64,000 nt of DNA from Datura wrightii (lineage: Eukaryota > Streptophyta > Magnoliopsida > Solanales > Solanaceae), in NCBI GenBank assembly GCA_035772735.1, contig JASDFA010000007.1, positions 77,077,501-77,141,500 of the forward strand, given 5' to 3'. Both the position numbers and the translations under genes were made by a program. Of this stretch, positions 57,101 through 64,000 are shown piece after piece; positions within the stretch are counted from its first letter, which is position 1; each line of letters starts with the position of its first letter. The notes beneath the pieces were generated by a model that saw nothing but the letters and a program-made list of their open reading frames with translations, did not search any database and was not told the DNA's origin.

Positions 57101-58540
57101 TGATCACAGGCAAAAATATATGCCCGAGATAAGCTTTATGACTTAAATTAGTCTTGTAAATCTAAGTTATCGTATACATTTTCATGTAATTTTATATGAA
57201 GTGAAGATATGTGCTAACCAACATGATTAGCCTTTGTTTTGTAGGTTTTGATGACTTTTGAGTAACTAATCCATGAGTTGGTGAAGTAGATGCTTGGAAA
57301 CGGAATCAACACGCGAACGTCGGCAAAGTGGAGGCACAAAACAGCCCACCGACGCGTCGACAAGGTGCCACGGCAGGCAGGCCGCTCACAACAGCCCACC
57401 TGCGCATTGGAAATGTGCCACGGCAGGTGGCCTCTGCGACCAAGGGCTGCCAACGTGCTGCCCAAGCAATGTGACACGCTGCCAACGCGGCAGGGTGCTG
57501 CCCGGGCTGATTTCGGGTGATTTCCAGAGGGCCTCCGCGTCCGTAGCGTGTCACGGAGGCCGTGCTCCGCGATGCACTCCGTGACACGTTGCTTGTTATT
57601 CCAGGAAAGAGTCCTACTACTATAAATAGCACACTTAGGTTTATTTTTCAAAAATTCAGACTTGGTGGAGCAAGGACGTGGGTTACAGGCAGTTGAGGGA
57701 TGAAAAAGCTAAGGGTTTTTCTCTCTTTCTTTCTTCTTTCAATCAATTGTTTGTATGATTAACACTTGTTTTAGGATGATTAATTCACAAATGAGTGGCT
57801 AATTCTCTTCCTTGCTGAGGTTATGAACAATGGTGATGAATTTTGATTATTGAATTATATGGTTTTTCATCTTCTTCTTCCATGTTGTTCTATTAATTCT
57901 TGTTTCTACTGCATTGGTGTATGGCCGACATTAATGTACATCTAAAAAGTCCGATTTCACTCGACAGAGCACGAAATTGGAAAGTTGTGAATTAATAGGG
58001 TATTGTTCTTAACTTGATTTGGGAAAATTGAGTTTTGATGTGCTTTCCTGATAGAAATATACTTGAAAGCCGTATTAGTCAATTTAGGAACCAGAATTGT
58101 ATTGCTAGGTCATGAATTGCATTTGATCACAGAAATGTAGACAGATAGTTTATGATTCTTGAGTGAGATTAAATACGAGAGTTTTAATCTCTTGGCTAAT
58201 GTTCTTGGCTAGCAACAGGAAGAGAAGAATAACCGAATTATGATTATAATCAAGTTCATTGCTTGTTCTTAACCTTGGCATGCTCATATCCATAGTTTCA
58301 ATTCAAAGTAGATATTTGTTAATAGTTTTAGTACATAATTTATAAACAAAAATTATTTAACTTTTGGTTACGTTGTTGTCAGCATATATAGAAGTAAGAT
58401 AAAATATAGTATACTTGAGCAATTTTTACTTATCCAGAGTCTCCTTGGTTCGATACTTGGCTTACTTAGCCACTTTATTACTTGTTTGACCACGTGCACT
58501 TGCGTGTCGGTTTTTAACCCCTATAGCAAATACCCGAACA
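57101..58540 (+). repeat. 3' LTR of element K
   Basis: TGATCACAGGCA ... TACCCGAACA, 1440 bases, colinear with the 5' LTR. Inverted-repeat module at 57548-57587 and TATA box at about 57620. Followed by the target duplication AGAAT. Confidence 0.92.
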
Positions 58541-58545
58541 AGAAT

Positions 58546-58947
58546 CCCCCCCCAATCCTCTCAACCAAGTGGTCTCCATAAACTTGTGAAGATGACAAAC
58601 TTGCACGAAAGACAACTCCAATGATTGGCTAAGAGCCTCCCCGCACTCATTTCCAAAATAATTAAAAAGGAGCTCAAGTCATTGTACGAGAATGTTACCA
58701 CACTATCCCAGAGGGAAGATGCAGTGGAAGGGGTAGTCATTTCTCTCTGAACCGAGGTACAAGAGTGGAAGAGTCAGACTTCAGTAGAAGTGCCAGATAT
58801 GAGCGCCTTGGATGCTACAACGGCTTCTCCTTCCTCAGTTCGAGGGCCAATTGATGATCTTTTTGAAGGGCTGGGAGATTATTTTGCTGGGCAAGGTGAG
58901 GCCAGCGGCGGTGGTGGTGAGGCAGATGCTGACGATGAAGAGGAGTG
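58546..58947 (+). pseudogene. Env-like third ORF of element H, C-terminal part
   Basis: It resumes after K with a helical region (NLHERQLQWLAKSLPALISK, IIKKELKSLYENVTTLSQRE), a stop near 58748, and a tail (SALDATTASPSSVRGPIDDL, GGGGEADADDEEE) ending at TGA near 58947. The acidic tail and coiled-coil-like stretch parallel the end of the env-like ORF of B. Confidence 0.65.
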
Positions 58948-59415
58948 ACCCACTCAGGGAGTTCCTTGTCCCTTTCCCTTTTTCATATTTACATTGGGAC
59001 AATGTAGGCTCTTAAGTGGGGGAGGTATGAGCACAATTGATGAGGGGGCCAGGGATGGATGTTTCTTTTGATGTTCTTATGTTCTTGTTTGAATTTGATT
59101 AAGTCCAGCCTTTATCAGGCTATCATTTTATTTTGATGATTGATGATTGCCCTTGTCGGGCGTTTCTTATTTTGAAATGAATGACTTGGTTCAGTATTTA
59201 GGATTGATGATTAGTGACCGAATGGGGTCTTTGTTTTAAATTGTAAAATCTTGAAAATCTTGAAAGAAATGACCCCAAAGTCTTGTTCCTTTTTCGCCAT
59301 TGTAAATAGTAGTGTAGAAATTAAAACTCTGAGGGTTTTCTTTTGACTATGGTTCTTTCCTGAGGAGCATTCTTTTGTTTTTATATATTTTTGTTATCGA
59401 ACCGGGTTGGTATTT
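58948..59415 (+). other. 3' untranslated region of element H, part 1
   Basis: No gene. T-rich, with GGGCGTTTCTTATTTTG and similar AT-rich sequence. A T-family solo LTR is inserted at 59416 (target TATTT). Confidence 0.6.
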
Positions 59416-62006
59416 TGTTATACCCAGTAAGATTTCTGGCACCTAGATGGCCTGTTCGTGCGTTGGTTAAGCATATTTGGAAGCCATACGTGCTAGAGAA
59501 AGGCCCGGGAAAAGACCGGACGAGTAACCTGTCGAACCATCGCGGAAGGAGCCGAGGCAGAGCCCCTCCGCGATGGCAGCGTGTCACGGAGGTGGAGCCT
59601 CTGTGTTGGCTCCGTGACACGTTGGCCCTGTCCAGGCCCAAGTATATAAAGCCCCACTTCAGTTTATTTCCATTTAAAACATATGAAATTTCTAGAAAAT
59701 GCAGAAGAACAGAGGAGAACGAAGAGGGTAAATATGTTTTCGTCCGATTACGCTGCCAAACGTAGTCCAAACTCAAATTAACCTTAGGTACTGAGGTATT
59801 TAGCAGTAGAGAGCATTCCTACGGATTTAGTTTCACGAAATACGGCCGACGAATCGTCGAGCTACCGGACTAAGGTAAGTAGAATTGCTCCAAACTAGTG
59901 TCTATGTGCTCCTAGCTGTGAAGTGAATACTTCTCCCTTCTGGACTTCTGAAAAATAGCAAGTTTTCGACCGTCTTTCGATAAGCCTAAGTTTAGGCTAT
60001 AATTATATCGAAAGTGACGTCGTCCTTTAGAATAAAGTTGTATTTAGTATTAATTGACGTATATATGAATGCAGTTGGGAGAAATAGCTGGAGTACTAAC
60101 CGAGCCCCGTCCGACAGTCGGATAACTCGAGGTTAAGGTATGTGAAGCTATCCTTCGGCAAGTTAGTAAGCCTTAGCTTGGTAAATCATAGTAAACTCCG
60201 TATTTTTAACTCTCGAAGTTGAATGTTGAGAATGAAGTAAGTCTAGTAGATTCTGAGTTGTGTTGCCGTATCATATTCAGTCCGAAAGTTAGTAAAGCAT
60301 GCGCCAAAGGGCGAGTTAGTATTCCAGATTCAGTATAGCCTATTATGTGATTAGCAAGCATGTTGTAGAATAAAAAAAAACAGATTTTCAGAATAAAAGT
60401 CAGTAAAGAAAGATCAGATAGACAGACAGTTATGGCTAAAGATTAGCCATTCAGACAGATAGTATCCTGGCTACAGATTAGCCATACAGTTAAATAAAGA
60501 TTTCAGAATCAGTATAATCAGTAAAGAGTCAGCATAACACAGAAAGATATCAGAATAAGAAATCGGATTTCAAATAGCCTTTTTCAGTTATACATGCTTG
60601 CTATTTATATGTGTTATTGTTTGTTGAGACTTGATATGGCGTGAGGGAACCCTTTTGAGCGTCCTCACCACCCTTGGGTTGGTAATCGTGTCACCCACTG
60701 AGCGGGTGGGTTTACGTCACTCCAAGGAGTGGCATGCCGTCCCCAGTTTGGATGAAGATGGGATGAAGCTTTCCCCATATAAGGCTGATCAGCATTACAG
60801 TACAGATAGCCCTGTTGTGCGCAAGCGCCCAGTGAACAGATACAGATACAGTTACAGTACAGATCTTATTACAGGTGTAGCTCCGGTTTCAGATAGCCCC
60901 GAGGAGAGTTCCGGGGAAACAGACCCTATCTATTACTGTCTACACAGGAGTCCTCCAGACTCAGACACGGTTATTTATATCGGAGGCTATGGCCCGAGCC
61001 GGAGACCCAGGGGGCCGGTAGAGGAGCTCCGAGTGAGCAGATGAGTGGAGTAACTTATTTTTGGTTGGTTTTGACCTGGGTAGGGGTATATAGATTGATT
61101 GCTTGTTTTGCGTCGTCCGGCTTATGGGGGTTGGTATCGGCTCTTGTTTTCTATATATGTAGATATGTATTTACGTGCTACATGTTAGTTAATAGACAGC
61201 AGGCCGTCGTGACTACAGACACGCTCCTGCCTATCAGTGCAGAAAGGTTTGATCTAGTTCCTATCAGCTCTTCAGATTCAGTTGTCTCCTGCTATTCAGA
61301 ACTACTGGTTATGCTGTTGCATTCAGTTATGTTATTTCAGTTGCTTTGCATACTCAGTACCAGCGATACTGACGCCCGGTGGGGCGCTGCATTACTTGCC
61401 TACAGGTACTCATAGACGAGGAGGCGATCCCTCGTGATTCCAGTTAGCTATTGAGTATTCAGCTCCTGTCATCCGGAGTCTGATTTCCAGAGGTGTAGCT
61501 CTTTTCCTTTTTGTACAGTACGGGTAGGTCGGGGCCCTGTCCCGATCATTTCTGTTGTTATTCCTAGAGGCTTGCAGTCTACATATATTTCCCTGTGGTC
61601 AGTTGAGCAGGTCGTGTGAGGCCGTGCAGTTTGTTGTAGTTATTTAGTATTTCAGTTTATGTTGGCCGTGTGTGGCCATAATCAGTCAGTAGTGGTGACC
61701 TTGCCGGTCACGTAGTTATTTAGTATGCTACTGTTGAGTTACAGATAACTAGACAGCATGGTGGCCTTGTCGGCCCGCATAGGTTCTTTGTTACGAGTAT
61801 GTTTCTGGTTAGCTGTTATTGCAGGTACAGGTGGCTATAGGTCAGTTGGCCGGAGGCTGGGTTTACAGCCGTTATATAGCCCTTTGTTTCCAGAAATCTG
61901 AATTAGAGTCAGCCAGGCACCAGATGTACTTAGGCTCACCAGATAGCAGTCTAGGTCCTATTAGGGCACCAGGTGCCAGTCATACCCCCCAAGGTGGGGC
62001 GTGACA
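59416..62006 (+). repeat. Solo LTR of chromovirus family T, diverged subfamily
   Basis: TGTTATACCCAG ... GGGGCGTGACA, 2591 bases, with perfect duplication TATTT (59411-59415 and 62007-62011). It is clearly more diverged from T than T's two LTRs are from each other. It keeps GTGTCACGGAG-18 bp-CTCCGTGACAC (59581-59620) and the TATA box (59643-59650). The 60631-61415 reading frames are LTR sequence without recognisable domains. Confidence 0.9.
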
Positions 62007-62011
62007 TATTT

Positions 62012-63619
62012 CCCGATGATGGATTGAGTGACAACATTCTTAAGGGAAAATGCCATGTTGCTTTGAGTCTTTTGTGAAGTTGTTTTGAGAGGAACCACCA
62101 AAAAAGAATTTTATTATTGAAATGGAATTTTAAAACAAGGGCATGAAAATAGAAGATAATGAGTAAGTTTTGACACCGTAGCATAGCATTCTTTGTCATA
62201 CATTGTAAATTCTTTGCTTGACTTATGATGTTTGGCTGCCTTGATGTCCTAAATTTGATATCTTGTGTTAAGAATGACTCTTGTAGATCCTGTAAGAGTG
62301 ATGCCTTGTGTAGTTGAGGAAATTTTTGATGAATTTCATGCTTTACATCTAGTCTAGAACTTGCCCCAAATGTGATTCAGGGCAAAATCCTAGATGTAGT
62401 TGCACCAAGAACATGAGTTTAGTCTTTCCTTTGTCTAGTCATTGCACCCATATGCCCTCCATGAGCGTTGATCCTTGTTAGACAATGTTGAGCCTTAGAC
62501 CCTTTTCTTTGGAAACCACATTACAAGAGTTAAAACCGTTCTTAATACCTCTATTTGTCCCCCATTCTCCCTAAATTCCAGTGAGAAGATAAGTGATGAA
62601 ATGAGGCTTAAAGCCTAAGAAAGAGGGAGTGATAAAAAAATTTGAAAAATGAGGCAAAAGCCTTAGTTTAGGGGTGTTCAAAACAAAGGGGGAAGATAAG
62701 AATTATAGTGTGAGGTGAACACCACATTGTGTCAAAATGCACTAAAGTATAAATCAAAAAGAAAAAGATAATTTGTGTGAACCGATGTTTCCTCTTGAGG
62801 TGATAAGGTTAGTTGTGAAAGCCAGAGGGGTTATAAGGAGCATTGTTAAAGAAATGAAAGTTATAAACAAACAAAGAAGTGATTGGAAGGAGTTGATGTA
62901 AGGTATGTTCACAAAAAGAATAAGGGAGGATCTAGTCACTATAGCCAAATATTTTTCCTACCCTTACCCCAAGCCTACATCATAACTCGCAAGCCCTAAA
63001 TGATTCTACGTGCAACTACTCTACATTAGTGGCAAATTACATGAAGGTCAAGCCTATGGGACAAGTGTACGCATGAAGATTTCTTTTGGGAGAGTGAGTG
63101 TGAGTGTCTCTTCCAAACAATCCCTTGTGCGCATTTAAATATTTACATGACCAAAAGAATAGGGATTCTTATTGTGGTGAGTGGCATCATTCCTCTTTGG
63201 GAACACAAGAGAATTCAGAGTTAATGTGGTGAGTGACATCATTCCTCTTTGGGAACACAAGAGCATTCAGAGTTAAGGGAATAAGGCACAAGGAGTGTAA
63301 ACTCTAAGGCAAGCTTTGAATGTGCATTGATTATAACTTGAAATGATATGTGTGTTTCTTCATTAACCAATGCCCTTGTTTTGCTAAATGATTCCTTTCA
63401 TAAGCTTTGCTTGATGGAAAGTGGTACCCTATTTGAAACATCTTTATTTTGGTCTGTTGGGGTATTTTGTTCTCCTTTACAGTAAGCGTGGTGAGTATAT
63501 TTTTGGGTTGTCATAGTTTAGGTGATTGGCGAGGTATAATTATGATTAGAGGTGGCATATTTCTCAATGAATGAGTATTGCATTACTTGAGGACAAACAA
63601 TGATTTAAATTTGGGGGTT
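62012..63619 (+). other. 3' untranslated region of element H, part 2, with polypurine tract
   Basis: No gene. In order: TCTAGAACTTGCCCC (62353-62367), a purine-rich tract (about 62580-62900), CAAGCCTACATCATAACTCGC (about 62972), GGTCAAGCCTATGGG (about 63046), a tandem duplication (63178-63276), GAGGACAAACAATG and the polypurine tract AAATTTGGGGGTTT (about 63606-63619). The order matches that of A and K. Confidence 0.7.
63178..63276 (+). repeat. Tandem duplication of about 50 bases
   Basis: The unit starting GTGGTGAGTGGCATCATTCC and ending ATTCAGAGTTAA occurs twice in a row (first from about 63175, second from about 63225), with one or two changes. Confidence 0.8.
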
Positions 63620-64000
63620 TGATGAGTTGGTAATTTACCAACTCATTAGGCTCTAAAACTTGGGTTTTTACTTAGTTCTTGAGTTGATTATATAGATTTT
63701 ATGCCCTTTTTGCTTTTGTTGTGTGCAGATGACTAAATGTGAAGAAAAGAGAAAACATTGAGCAAAAAATGAAGGGAGTGAGAGGAAATCGACGATCCAC
63801 AGGTGAAAATCGATGAAAAGCTGGCCAAGGGTCAAACATCACTGGCTCGAAGGATTAATACTACAGACGATTCACGGATTTCTAGTGGCAATTCACCGGT
63901 CTAGTTGCCAAAAGGCACCCAAAGTTCTAGAAAATAGCTTGAAGAGCCGGCGGCTCATGGATTGGCATTGGTGAAATACCGGGTGAACTGCCGATGTTCA
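63620..64000 (+). repeat. 3' LTR of element H, cut by the window end
   Basis: It starts TGATGAGTTGGTAATTTACC and matches the first ~380 bases of 31892-33497 with several transitions. The start holds a perfect 12 bp inverted repeat, ATGAGTTGGTAA / TTACCAACTCAT with a 1-base spacer (63622-63646). The GGCGA-type U3 words follow from about 63790. Confidence 0.9.

Larger units (their letters stand above)
42972..58540 (+). mobile_element. Non-autonomous Athila-lineage element K with a nested T element
   Basis: Matching LTRs (42972-44410 and 57101-58540), perfect target duplication AGAAT (42967-42971 and 58541-58545), a perfect tRNA-Asp primer site and a polypurine tract (TTTAAGTGTGGGGTTG, about 57085-57100). 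Removing the nested T element (47023-56622) leaves about 6 kb. The only coding signal is a short zinc-knuckle ORF pair; no gag core, protease, RT or integrase is seen. The Athila-type hairpin block and 3' UTR motifs tie it to the Athila lineage. It must have moved with proteins supplied by another element. Confidence 0.9.
31892..64000 (+). mobile_element. Athila-lineage element H (gag, protease, env-like; RT/RNase H/integrase missing), hosting nested insertions
   Basis: The 5' LTR (31892-33497) and the start of the matching 3' LTR (63620 to window end) bracket 30 kb, of which four insertions account for about 22 kb. H's own order is LTR, primer site, gag, protease, conserved hairpin block, motif cluster, env-like ORF, 3' UTR, polypurine tract, LTR. 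The pol part encoding RT, RNase H and integrase is missing between protease and hairpin block. It extends past the window, so the second copy of the expected target duplication GGTGA cannot be seen. Confidence 0.85.

Noticed and set aside
61041..61415. 124-codon hydrophobic frame that could suggest a membrane protein
   Set aside because: It is inside a solo LTR and has no counterpart of the same length in the other T LTRs.

Overview
This window looks like plant nuclear heterochromatin, probably from a eudicot. I could not identify the species; the element families resemble those I associate with Solanaceae, which is a weak inference. I found no intact host gene, rRNA, tRNA gene or CRISPR array. 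From about 3.7 kb to the end, nearly everything is nested LTR retrotransposon sequence. Most of it belongs to the Athila lineage of Ty3/gypsy (tRNA-Asp-type primer site, Athila-type gag, protease, RT, integrase and an env-like third ORF). A second family, called T here, is a Tekay/Del-like chromovirus (initiator-Met-type primer site). All coding regions are broken by stops, frameshifts or loss of whole modules.

Layout. 1-640: unassigned. 641-3739: non-coding DNA that reads like plant mitochondrial intergenic/intron sequence (possible nuclear mitochondrial insertion). 3741-10333: Athila element A (pol only). 10334-10840: gag fragment of another Ty3/gypsy element on the minus strand. ~10841-13178: Athila element C (LTR, primer site, conserved hairpins, start of env-like ORF), interrupted by element B. 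13179-24111: element B (LTR, primer site, pol, two hairpin blocks, env-like ORF, LTR). 22509-30018: a 7.5 kb inverted repeat, LTR-primer site-gag / 64 bp loop / gag-primer site-LTR, whose left arm begins with B's 3' LTR. 30019-31891: env-like region of element E, minus strand. 31892-64000 and beyond: Athila element H (LTR, gag, protease, env-like ORF, start of the 3' LTR), split by a T solo LTR (34229-36995, minus), a K-type solo LTR (41159-42580), element K (42972-58540) and another T solo LTR (59416-62006). K carries a full T element (47023-56622). Five insertions have perfect 5 bp target duplications: GAGTC, GTCAG, AGAAT, AAAGT and TATTT. These fix the nesting order.

The Athila-lineage copies have each lost different protein modules (A and B lack gag; H lacks RT/RNase H/integrase; C lacks gag-pol; K keeps only a zinc-knuckle ORF). 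They keep the same non-coding parts: LTRs, tRNA-Asp-type primer site, a two-hairpin block after the last gag-pol module, a 3' UTR with the motif TCTAGAACTTGCC, a purine-rich tract and a polypurine primer. The coding parts therefore look dispensable, supplied in trans, while the cis-acting parts are retained.

The signals most worth following are non-coding: (1) an 11 bp inverted repeat with an invariant 18 bp spacer just upstream of the TATA box in two unrelated retrotransposon families; (2) a double hairpin with compensatory base changes across Athila derivatives; (3) family-specific U3 repeat motifs that reappear upstream of the env-like ORF only in elements that have that ORF; (4) the 7.5 kb retrotransposon palindrome.
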